Below are positions 49,439 to 59,076 of a DNA stretch of 64,000 nucleotides, in pieces (the first letter of the stretch is position 1; each line of letters begins with the position of its first letter). Made by a program: the position numbers and the translations under genes. The notes beneath the pieces were generated by a model, which was given only the letters and a program-made list of their open reading frames with translations, did not search any database and was not told where the DNA came from. The stretch covers positions 24,849,407 to 24,913,406 of the forward strand of contig OX377205.1 in NCBI GenBank assembly GCA_947396885.1, in the 5' to 3' direction. Origin of the DNA: Heligmosomoides polygyrus polygyrus. Its lineage: Eukaryota > Nematoda > Chromadorea > Rhabditida > Heligmosomidae.

Positions 49439-51493
49439 TTGAATGGTCTGGTTACAGTTCATCCACCAAGTAACCATTTTGAATTATGTTTCGATTCTGA
49501 ATGCCAAACGTTTAAAGAACGCAACCAAAATCGTTCTTATAAACTACCGATCTCGCCTATCAACAGTAATATTGAAGTAAAACTGCGTGACTTATCAGAA
49601 AACGAAACCCAACAAGTATATACTTGCAAGAGGCCGAGATTTTGCGACCATCACGCAGTCATGTCTAAAACATTGCTGGGAAACCCGCACTGTTGGCCAG
49701 CAGGAGCTATCTCAACAGTGGCCTTGATTGCTTACGTAGTACTAATAATAATAATGGCAGTACTGTCGATTGCAGTATTAATAGCCAAGAAACTACGTAA
49801 CTTCACAAAAAACTGTACCTTAATTAAAAGCAACACTACAGCAAACGAAAACTCTTGCTCCTTTAAACTTACGCCCTTGCCAGGGATTAATACAATAGCC
49901 CTTATTGCTATACTATGTACAGTAACTATAACCGGAAATGCTTGCCAGCATGGCTACACCAGACACTCAACCGAGCTGACTTGTGACGAGAACAACTGTC
50001 ACTATGAATACTCTCGAGAACTACTATTCAATAGGTTACAAACCCAAATTTGCATACAAATGATTCATGAGAAAACCATGGTCGGATCCATCAAAATCTC
50101 AAAAACTTCCGTTCAGTACCAATGTGTAAAAACGGTAACCAGTTATACAAGACAATCAAAGGTAAAAATCTACCATGTGAAGCGCTGCGCCCAAGCAGGG
50201 TCTTGTACGGTGGAAAAATGCCAGACAATTCAGTCAAACGAAACTGTTCCTGAGCTTAAAAGAGCTGCGAGATATCCCGGCTACTCCGGATGTGTTAGCG
50301 GATGCGGTGGAATACTTTGTGGATGTTTCCTGTCCCTGCCGGCATGTTCATTTTACAGAGTTGCACACATACCCATCTCCAGACGAGTGTTCGCTGTTAC
50401 ACGGTGCCAACACTGGACTTCATCCATTACCCTGGATGTGGCAATAACCACGTTTGGAAAAACTACCAACCAAACTATGGTAATGAACCCATATGTAACA
50501 CAAGAAATGGACCGCATCAATTTAACGGTCATTTCTATTCAAAAACCCTTGAGCAGAATCATTGACAACACATTCGCTATGTCAGAAAACGTGTCCTACC
50601 TACTTCCGGAAGGATTTAAAGCAGCGGTGGAATGCGATACTGTAGATCTTGCAAAAAACCATTTTTCGCGTTGCAAAAATCGTATAAGGTGTGACTGCGG
50701 AACCTCAATACACCAGTGCCAATGCCCACAGAACTGGCTAACGCTCGGTGAGAGCAATGATTATATGCTTCCCCTTGAAACACCACACGAAAAAATACTG
50801 CAAAGCGGGCAAAATATTCTCGCCATATCAAATGAAGAGGAAGTTACACTAAAAATTGAATCAAAGTTAGTGAGGAACTCCGCAGAATTGGTTTTCAACC
50901 AAAAGTGCGATATAGAAGCATCTGATATCACAGGATGTTATAACTGCCCACACGGGGCTCAATTTCTGCTAAAATGTACGACAAAAAAACCTATGATGAC
51001 AATTTCTACGTGTAGAACTCATACATTCGAAGTACACTGCGACCCATCGGGCAAAAACACCCTAATGCGGCTGAATTTTGAAAAAGCGTTGGTAGAGGAA
51101 CAGTGCTTTGCGCATTGTACAGACACTCCCTCTGTGTTCACACTAAAAGGTACCCTTCATTACCATATAGAACACCCAAGCTTATCCATTTTCGAAAATA
51201 ACGTTTACGGAGTACCCCTCACTCACCAGTGGTTCTCAGACATAACGATCCCTGACATTACACCATGGTTTTCGCTCATAAAGGATCACTGGAAACTTAT
51301 TAGCGCAGCCACAGTTTCGATAATGATTCTTCTTGCTGGAACTTACATGTTCGGACCAGCCATCATACTATTTTTCGTGAAAATTGTCTTAAAAGTAATG
51401 ACTACCGTTACCGAAATTGTTGGGCGAACAACTAAACTAGTCTTGCAAAGAGTAACATTACGAAAAACAAACTCCATTGAAGAGGAGAAGTGA
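49439..51493 (+). CDS. env: BEL element 1 envelope glycoprotein, Gn/Gc (phlebovirus-like)
   Basis: About 684 codons from the given start. The open frame begins at about 49286, after a TAA, and encodes a hydrophobic leader (ILILISGSTLSLIAPAAA) before it, without an in-frame ATG until about 49661, so expression probably needs splicing or frameshifting. A first membrane segment is at AYVVLIIIMAVLSIAVLIA and a second signal-like segment at INTIALIAILCTVTITGNAC. A Cys-rich ectodomain follows with SGCGGILCGCFLSLPACSF (fusion-loop-like) and GCYNCPHGAQFLLKC, blocks of the phlebovirus G2-like family reported in nematode Cer elements. A C-terminal anchor is near SAATVSIMILLAGTYMFGPA. It would mediate membrane fusion. 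No internal stop is seen. Confidence 0.85.
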   Translation: MNGLVTVHPPSNHFELCFDSECQTFKERNQNRSYKLPISPINSNIEVKLRDLSENETQQVYTCKRPRFCDHHAVMSKTLLGNPHCWPAGAISTVALIAYVVLIIIMAVLSIAVLIAKKLRNFTKNCTLIKSNTTANENSCSFKLTPLPGINTIALIAILCTVTITGNACQHGYTRHSTELTCDENNCHYEYSRELLFNRLQTQICIQMIHEKTMVGSIKISKTSVQYQCVKTVTSYTRQSKVKIYHVKRCAQAGSCTVEKCQTIQSNETVPELKRAARYPGYSGCVSGCGGILCGCFLSLPACSFYRVAHIPISRRVFAVTRCQHWTSSITLDVAITTFGKTTNQTMVMNPYVTQEMDRINLTVISIQKPLSRIIDNTFAMSENVSYLLPEGFKAAVECDTVDLAKNHFSRCKNRIRCDCGTSIHQCQCPQNWLTLGESNDYMLPLETPHEKILQSGQNILAISNEEEVTLKIESKLVRNSAELVFNQKCDIEASDITGCYNCPHGAQFLLKCTTKKPMMTISTCRTHTFEVHCDPSGKNTLMRLNFEKALVEEQCFAHCTDTPSVFTLKGTLHYHIEHPSLSIFENNVYGVPLTHQWFSDITIPDITPWFSLIKDHWKLISAATVSIMILLAGTYMFGPAIILFFVKIVLKVMTTVTEIVGRTTKLVLQRVTLRKTNSIEEEK

Positions 51494-51559
51494 TAAAAAT
51501 GCGGTCGTAACTCATACAGCATTATAAATAATTAACAGGTTAACACCTAGCCTCTTATC

Positions 51560-52162
51560 ATGACCTCGCTCCAATACAACGTATCACCTGCCTCACACCT
51601 TTCCATTTACAACCTTACAAGAGCGCATACAACGCTAAAGGGATACGACCCAATTGATAAGATATGCGCTCAGGTCGCTAAAAATATATTTAAGCAGACC
51701 CGAATTAAGCTCAGCAACCGTCCGGTTATCACCATGAACTCGTCCAATATCGATATGCAGCAGGCTCTCGACGACCTCGACAACTACGACGACCCGTCGG
51801 ATTCGGCACTTCTTCGTGAACTTGCCTCCCGAATTGAGGCAATCGAAAAAGACGTCAAGCGGCTGGCGGCTATGGAGAAGGCCATCCAGACGATTTTGGA
51901 GCGTACGACTCCAAAATCGCCATGTCTCTTCTGCTCCTTAGAAGAGAATCGAGATGGCCATTACTCCAGCCGCTGTAGTCGTTTCCCCGACCCCGTCTCC
52001 CGAACCGCAAAAGCGGCTCAGCTGCACCTATGCTTGAGGTGCTTGAAGGGGGAGCATGTGGACCCCTGTGAGGTGAAGTGCGGGAATTGTGGCCTCGGTC
52101 ACAATTCCCTGCTCTGCCATGTCAGCAGGAGAGGTCCACCCCCCAAACGCCCCCGCAACTAA
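51560..52162 (+). CDS. Extra ORF after env: coiled coil plus zinc-knuckle protein
   Basis: The frame is open from 51560 (ATG) with 200 codons; a second ATG at 51734 (MNSSNIDMQQALDDLDNYDD) starts a more GC-rich, better composed part of 142 residues, and I favour it. It contains a predicted coiled coil (LRELASRIEAIEKDVKRLAA), then CLFCSLEENRDGHYSSRC and LCLRCLKGEHVDPCEVKCGN, then CGLGHNSLLC and a basic Pro-rich end (RRGPPPKRPRN). Cys/His spacing is like retroviral nucleocapsid knuckles, but the sequence is unlike the Gag of the same element. GC content is clearly above that of pol and env. It may be a captured gene or an accessory RNA-binding protein. Function unknown. Confidence 0.7.
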   Translation: MTSLQYNVSPASHLSIYNLTRAHTTLKGYDPIDKICAQVAKNIFKQTRIKLSNRPVITMNSSNIDMQQALDDLDNYDDPSDSALLRELASRIEAIEKDVKRLAAMEKAIQTILERTTPKSPCLFCSLEENRDGHYSSRCSRFPDPVSRTAKAAQLHLCLRCLKGEHVDPCEVKCGNCGLGHNSLLCHVSRRGPPPKRPRN

Positions 52163-52300
52163 CACCTCCCCCCCAAGACGACCGCCGACCACCCCCCCCC
52201 CCCAAGACGACTCCACCGACAACGCCAACTACACCTCTACCGACGACGACGACAACGCCGACGACGACAACGCCGACGACATCCACTTCATCGACAATAA
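52163..52300 (+). repeat. C-rich and CGA/CCA low-complexity stretch
   Basis: A run of Cs around 52190-52203 and degenerate acgacg/aacgcc repeats lie between the zinc-knuckle ORF and the 3' LTR. A purine-rich block ggggggccggag stands directly before the LTR (52369-52380) and could be the polypurine tract. Confidence 0.6.
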
Positions 52301-52380
52301 TGCATATGTACATACCATGTACTTGTATACACTTGAATTGGTTAAAATACACTGCATCATTTTGTTTCGGGGGGCCGGAG

Positions 52381-52585
52381 TATCGTCGTGCCGACGATCC
52401 GGCCCCTTCCCCCCTCGCCCCGCCCCAACAAGGGTGCGAGGGGGTTTGCCAACACTCTGCCATATTGCGTCCAAGATAAAGGGTTGGTCGTCGCTGTTCT
52501 CTTCCTCCTGTGTCCATAATAACATTACCACTGAACCACTGTTTTGTCCCACGGGTATACTACCCAAAAGTCTCGCGCCCACACA
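52381..52585 (+). repeat. 3' LTR of BEL element 1
   Basis: 205 bp, apparently identical to 43056-43260, followed by the target duplication CTGAA. Confidence 0.95.
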
Positions 52586-52590
52586 CTGAA

Positions 52591-53770
52591 CACGAATCTG
52601 GAATTCGTTTTTGAAGTATCGATCGCCATCAATCGATATTGATCAAATTGTAGGTCTTTATGGATGTCGTTAAGCGGTCCGAAACTTCAGCCCTGGGGTA
52701 GTCGAGGTCGCTGAACACGAATCTGAAGTTCTTTTTTGGAGTATCGATTGCCGTCAACCGGTATTGATCAATTTGTTGATCCTATTATATATAAAAGTGT
52801 AGTGTGTGTGTTTCCATCCGTCACAACGGCAGTGGGGGCACGATGTATTGGCGGTACTTAACGATTGATGGTGATCGACAGCGGCTAGAAACTTCAGCCC
52901 TGGGGCTAGTCGAGGTCGCTGGAGGGTAGTCGATGAATGTTTGTATTTATAGACTCTACAAGATTTTTAATACCCTCGCCCCGTTATAATGAAATGATGA
53001 TTCTCTGAATATTTCATAGCATTCAAAAATGTTGGATTTTTTCTCTCTCACGGCTGGGAAGGATATAATTCTTACCATTTTGGCAAGTCCACTTACTCTT
53101 TTGGCGCAAATAGGGTCTGGGGTGTTACCATGTATTACAGCCCTATTTGCTTTTTGAAACCGGAACTTTTTGAAGCAATAGTGTGTTTCTACCCCTACAG
53201 TGAATTGAGGTAGGCCATTTATGAAGTAACTGTACTATATATGCCTTCTTACCAAAGCGTACACCACTGAGTAAGGGGTGACCCCCCACCCGGACCCTAT
53301 TTGCGCCACTCCTTTTTTTGCATTGCCGGAGGAAATCGACTAATGTGTGCCGATGCTAGGCACTAATTGACCTTTCGGACCCTCCATTGCGCGCTAAATA
53401 GCCGACGGTCTCTTGTTAATGACAAGGTCGCAAACGAGGTTTTTAACAGGGGGAATCAATATAACATGTGAAAGGATGTTGGAAGTGGTCATAAAATCAA
53501 GGCTAAAGTTTTGGACCGCTTGAACAACATCCATAAAATTCTACAATTTGATCAGTATCGATTGGTGGCGATCGATACTTCAAAAACGAACTCCAGAATC
53601 GTGTTTAGCGACCTCGATAACCCGAGGGATGGAGTTTCTGGCCGGTTTCGATTGCCATCAATCTCTGAGAATCGCCAATACGCCGTGCCCCCACTCCAGT
53701 TGTGACGGACGGACGTAAGGACAGAAACACACACACTACTCTCTACTTTTATATATAGTAGGATACAACT
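52591..53770. repeat. Helitron-like or other dispersed repeats in inverted orientation
   Basis: The segment 52770-52930 (cctattatatataaaagtg, gtgtgtgtttcc, gtcacaacggcagtgggggc, ttcagccctggggctagtcg) recurs inverted at about 53530-53765 (cttttatatatagtaggata at its end). Ends of the type TCCTACTATATATAAAAG followed by a GTGTGT stretch resemble Helitron 5' ends, but I found no 3' hairpin with CTRR, so the class is open. The host sequence of BEL element 1 belongs to the same repeat. Confidence 0.55.
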
Positions 53771-54365
53771 GAAAGGCATATAAAAGTGCCGCCGTTATCT
53801 CTAGTATTTATAGTGAAACTATGAGTGGCTAGTACTTACCTCAGGCAGTCGGCATCCGGGTGGCGCTTTGATGTATGTTCGCACATCAAATTGTGTTAGG
53901 GAAACAAATGAGCCTGATCAGTCAACACTTCTTGCATTTATGTGTCTGTCCGATCGTAGTAGGTAACATCTCTCGTCACGCTCCTAATTTGTAGTTCATC
54001 GACGTCTCAGATACTGCCTTCTGCGGTGTTTAAAGCTGCCGCCATAGATTTCGTCTCTTTGACGTTGTTCCTTGCAGGTTTTGGATCGATGATCCGTAGA
54101 TGTCCTTGCAAGTTTAATGAGGGGAAGTTGATATTTCGAGATTTGAACAAAGGATTACAACTGGGAAATTTTATGCTGATTGCTGCTTTACTTGCTAACC
54201 ATGAAGTGTCCGTGCGACCTCAAGCACAAGGCAATCTCCATTGCTTCGCAAATTCTCTAAACAAACCACGGTCATAGCGACATTCGACTTCTACGCTTCT
54301 GTCATGGCAGCTTTACTGGTTATGGCAGTTTAATAAATTTCTTCAGCTTTTCTCGAATTCTAAAA
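53771..54365. other. No recognised feature
   Basis: Read on both strands; only short open frames without recognisable motifs. Confidence 0.4.
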
Positions 54366-54367
54366 TA

Positions 54368-55200
54368 CAGGGTGTCTCAAAAAATGTATACACTATTTGA
54401 AAGGTGATAATTTTGCTCGCAGTAGATGTACTGAAAAAGTTAAGGGCTCATATTAAAGCTTAAGAAAATGAAAAATTTTTAACATATAAGTGGTATGAAT
54501 TGCTCCATGCGGTTGTTGCTTGTTACTTTGTTTTTCTCCTGTTACTACTTGGCCAGATTAACCTGTGTTGTGCTTCTTTTAACGTTTTCCGTTGCTCAGG
54601 AGCTGCAATTATGGCGATTAACATCTCCATTCAGCTTGAATGTTGCTTCATCAGCCCACAAAATCCGTCATGGAAAATGGGGCTCCTGCTCACATTTTGT
54701 GCAATTAGGAACCTCGCATGTCACTTGTCCTTCACATAATTGTCAAGTTCTAAACGTAACAAGCATTCACCCATGCACAATCGATCGAGTCTGAAATGCA
54801 AGATTTAAGGCGGGGACATGGCGCGATCTTGACTATTTACGCGCCACAGAAATCTCGTTAATCTTTGTTTTCATATGATTCTCAAACATCTTCCAAAAGC
54901 TTCACCAGCAGCAATTTTGGAACCTTTCAAACAGTACCTGCATTTTTTAAAATACTCTGCATTTTTCGCAATCAGAAGAGTGTTTTTGAGCTTTAAACCT
55001 TAAAAGAAGCACAAATCAATCGATACGATTACTTTGCGAAGAAATTATAGCAAGTATTCAAGCAAAGCACAATCAATCGAGTGTAAAACACAAAATTTCA
55101 GACGAGTGCATGGCGCAATCCACACCACTCATATGTCAGAAAATTTCCATTTTCTTAAGCTTTCATATGAGCTCTTAACTTCTTTGGTGGTTCACCAACG
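54368..55200. mobile_element. Tc1-like TIR element, left part, cut by BEL element 2
   Basis: It starts cagggtgtctcaaaaaatgt after TA, like 14256. An inner inverted repeat pairs 54440-54480 (agttaagggctcatattaaa) with 55140-55190 (ttttcttaagctttcatatg). The outer right terminus, expected after 55190, is missing; instead the LTR of BEL element 2 begins near 55209. The interior (54480-55130) is AT-rich and non-coding. Confidence 0.65.
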
Positions 55201-55208
55201 GATGCGTC

Positions 55209-55573
55209 TGTAGTCAATTGTAATAAGTGATTTATTACTTTATAACTCTCAGAGCACAACACGAATATCACATCACAGCAGGTTATATAGACAATATGCG
55301 GAGGCGGAGCTACAAATATCTCCAATAGTTAGCCAATGGGGCCAACTACCTCTGGTCTTGAAAGGGGGCACCGCGCCTAGAGTGGACAACTTGAGCGCTA
55401 TCTCTATTACCTACTTGCGGTACCCCTAAGTTATGCCTGTGGATGTTATTCAATGGTACTTATCTTATAGTGTTCACTTAAGTATGCTAAGTCTTATCAT
55501 TCATTCCTATTTGGCCTCTATTATACTACAATATACATTCATAAATGTAGTCCCTAGTTGGGTATCCACAACA
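55209..55573 (-). repeat. Probable 3' LTR of BEL element 2
   Basis: Bounded by TGT...ACA: plus strand tgtagtcaattg at the left and ggtatccacaaca at the right. On the minus strand it contains a TATA-like gtctatataacctg and, 60-70 bases later, AATAAA (ataaagtaataaatcac), the order expected of U3-R. Without the 5' LTR the borders remain provisional. Confidence 0.5.
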
Positions 55574-55725
55574 CTGGGGGGCGGGCAGTTAGCGGTAGCT
55601 AAAGTAACAGTTCATGATTACAAGCAATTATCAATACATAAACACACATAAAAACACACACGTTAACGGATGATTTACAATTTATGATACATGCCAGATC
55701 TAGGACACGATGCATTGCGTATTCT

Positions 55726-58700
55726 CTAGCACATAATTCTGACGAATAATTTCGGTATTATCGAAACCGTAGAAATGACAACCAAGACTACGGCAATAAA
55801 AGCGATCGTTGACGCCATCCAGTGCTCCATTACTACTTCAAGATAATGTCCTACATCAGGATAGTTGAACATGTCGATGTAGTTCGCGGCTCCTGCTCAG
55901 TGCTGTTGAGGTGGCTTTCTCCACAGAGTATGAAATGCGAGTGCACCTGACAGCGTGATATTTTGCGGCTTTTCACATTTGACCAAACAGGTTTCCTTGT
56001 ATTTTGGTACTGTCGCATGGATTGTTACCGTTGTTTGTGTTGCGGATTGGTTACATATGACGGCAAACATTCTTTCTTGACAGTGTATTTCCACCATGAT
56101 GGATCGCATAGCGTAACAGCTAAAGATGACGTCTGCTCCAGATAGGCAGTTGTAGCAGCCTTTTACCGGTGAAGCCTTTATGTCGCAGACTTCATTATCT
56201 ACAATTGAAGCTGTGTGGTATCCTCCAATTGTACTGATGGTAATTTCTATCACTGCATCGTGAATGACACCGTAGATTCTTCCATGGGCGTCTCGAAGGT
56301 GCAGGACTGAGGATGATAGAGGAAGACGATCTTCCATAGAGTTCATTTTTGCGGTCAGATCAACGTTCTGACATTCGCAGTTGACATCGATGTCGGTCGG
56401 TGAGCAGATGCAGTTATCCTCAACACTGCAGGTCGTTATATTTGCAGAACTTGAGTATGTAGGACATCGCAATGCGAAGAAGTCGTCTTTTCCAACAATG
56501 GCCACCTCAGAATGGTGGTCATTCACTGCCTCTACAAATGTTGAGCCCAGCATTGGAATGGCTGGCTTAGTAACGAACTCCAGGGTTACGTTAGCAGTAC
56601 TTAATTCTTGTGTGCTTTGCGTAATTGCCCTTACTATCTGCGAAGTCTTGTTTCCTTTGACGTCAGTATAGGTGTATTTGATTAGAGCTGAATCCATCCA
56701 TGTTGGACAGTGGAAAACTCTGAAGACCTTCTTATTCTTTGGCTTAGCAAAAGTGCGGGAAAATAGGCAACCTGGCATGGGTAGCAGGCAACCGCATCCG
56801 ATTCCTCCACATGACGTCGTGCATCGAGAAACTCCAGGAAAGTCGTAGGTGTCTCTTAATTCGGGAATTTCCGAATTTCTTCCTATATGAGAGCAGGTTT
56901 GGGAGTTGCAGGATCCGGCTAAATCGCACCTTTTTGTTGACTCGGTGTTGATCTCCACGTCCTTTGTATAGTGCAATACAACCGGATTGCAAGTCACCAA
57001 TACTTGTTGGAGCTGCACTTCCATTGTTCCTACAGTAATGTTTCCGCTTCGAATACGGATGCAGGCTTGTGCTCTCCTTTCACTCAGAGTTAGCGTGCTT
57101 TCTAGAACTTCTCGGCATTCGGTTAGGCGATTTGAGCGCGTGCAAACAGTGTTGTTTACCGTGATTGTGTGCGTATATTGGCATGCGCTCGACGTTGCAA
57201 TAAGGCATACAAGTACAGCGTTGAAAGTTACCATCTTCGAGCTTGGAAGTTGTGGTAGTAAACTTGTCAGCGCAATGTTGCTTCCTCCTGGGCGTTCCAT
57301 TGTCTGCTGTTTTCTTCCTTTTTTCCGTAGTTGGCAGAATAATTTTGGTACTCCACATTGTGTAGCCAAATAACAGGCCATGGCGAGGGGAGCAAGAATA
57401 AGTGAGAGAATCACTGCTAGTACTGCAATTGCTAGCTGTGGACTGCAATGAGTGTTAGCGAGCAACTCTATACAGAATGTGCAGTCAATGCTGGCACAAA
57501 TTTCTTGAGCTGGACAAACTATTGTCTCGAAATGTTGCCTTGTATCGGCGATTGTGCGCCAAACTACTGTATGACGACTTATACGATACTGGAATGGCAA
57601 AGCGATTTCTTTCGCGTGGTCCTTAGGTTCGACAACGATGCATTCCTTGTAGTTAACACAAATTTCGACATTGGTAGGTCGATATTCGTTGATTGTTATT
57701 CCTTTGCTTGAGCAGGATACTGCGGCAGCAGAAACTGCGCTAGATCCTAGTAATGCTATGACGCACAGCGCCATGAGAAGATGATTCGACGAGCTCGTTG
57801 TTGGCCTTGAACTCCTTGCGTTCGCGATGTTCTCGTTGTATGACACAGTGTTTTTCACAGCACGAGGTGGTTGTCGCCTAACTGTGTTTTCAGCAGGTTC
57901 TGCCATTCTTGTAGCTTCTCCAGAGGCGATGTCGATGTTGTCGCGATTATGTGAATCAACGAGTGGTTGATCAGGCTCTGTTATGTTGGAATGAATTTCC
58001 AGCGGAATCAGACGATTTATCGGTCTCTGAATGATCCTTCCTGATGCGGTTTGCAGCATTGCACTTCGAATTTCTTTGTCTCTGCTGGTGACCAGGTCCA
58101 ATATGATAGCCATCGGCCATTGTCCCCTTGGCTGCTGAGACTCCTCGTCGAGAAGCACAACGTCTCCCGTCCGCGGAATCTGGACGGCTGACTTAGAGTT
58201 CTTTCCCACTAATTTGTGGCGGTATCTCAGCTCCAGCAGATATTCATTTCGCCAGATAGTCCAGAACTTCCTTGTTAGCATTTCCGACTCTGATATAGCC
58301 TGTTTTGCTGATTTTTGAGAAAACGGGATAGGGAGCGGCTGGAATTCGGGGTCCTCACTGTTGTCGTCGACAGTCAGTTGAGTTGTCCCGTGGCGAACGT
58401 CCTTGTAGACGAAGTCTATTGGACGAAGCGTGTCACAGGGTGAATCATGGTCACCGACCACAGTTATCGGTCTCGAGTTGACAATGCTTTCTATCTCACA
58501 TAATGTTGTGTGAAGAAGCTCATCGGCGAGTTTGCGTCGACCGATTGTCTTCTGCAGCGCTCTTTTGACGGTGCCAACCATTCTTTCCCAAACACCACCC
58601 ATCCATGGCGATGAAGGTGGGATGAAGCTCCAGATAATGCGATGCTCAGCGAGGAACAACGATAAGTGAGGGTCTTCTTTAGTCGCTTGATTGCTGCGTA

Positions 58701-59028
58701 AAAGGCTTTCTGTGAGGTGGAAGTTCGATCCGTTATCGCTCAGTATTTTCTGCGGTACTCCTCTTCTTGCAATGAATCGCTTCAATGTGAAGACAAAGCT
58801 TTTAGCCGACAAATCCATCGCTGCCTCCAAATGTGTCAGTCTTGTCACTAGACATGTAAATAAAGGGACATATCGCTTGCAGTCTTCTCCTGAAGCAGAT
58901 TTGACGGTAATCGGTCCCATAAAATCCACTCCTGTGTTTGCAAATGGAGGCGATTCTTTAACCCTTTCGGACGGTAGCGGTCCTATATTGGGGTACTTGG
59001 ACGGTGCTCCGTTGAATCTTTTGCACAC
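55726..59028 (-). CDS. pol-env: BEL element 2 integrase and envelope in one frame, with an internal TGA
   Basis: 1043 codons from 59028 down to a TGA at 55897-55899, then 56 more codons in the same frame to a TAG at 55726. Integrase: GVDFMGPITVKS, LSDNGSNFHL, GGVWERMVGTVKRAL and the C-terminal RGQWPMAIILDLVTS. Envelope follows without a break: leader LLMALCVIALLGSSAVSAAA, membrane segment AIAVLAVILSLILAPLAMAC, second signal-like VTFNAVLVCLIATSSACQ, the Cys-rich SRCTTSCGGIGCGCLLPMPG and GCYNCLSGADVIFSC. The membrane anchor (STIAFIAVVLVVISTVSI) lies after the TGA, so without readthrough the envelope would lack its anchor. Start at 59028 is only the first codon after another TGA (59077-59079). 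Confidence 0.88.
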
Positions 59029-59076
59029 TGTACAATGCTTGAGCGTACGTTTGCAAAGTGCCCTATCTGATGGTAT

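Larger units (their letters stand above)
43056..52585 (+). mobile_element. BEL/Pao LTR retroelement 1, complete, with env and an extra 3' ORF
   Basis: A 9530-bp element with two 205-bp LTRs and a 5-bp direct repeat CTGAA (43051-43055 and 52586-52590). Order: LTR, leader, gag-protease-RT, RNase H-integrase, envelope, zinc-knuckle ORF, LTR. The protein order and the YVDN-type RT mark it as BEL/Pao. Such elements copy through RNA in virus-like particles; those with envelope genes are treated as possible endogenous retrovirus-like agents of invertebrates. LTR identity points to recent insertion, yet the coding frames are offset (see CDS entries). Confidence 0.96.

Noticed and set aside
52078..52589. 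Open frames over the 3' LTR and C-rich stretch
   Set aside because: The same frames appear in the 5' LTR because the LTRs are identical; they reflect GC-rich sequence without stops.
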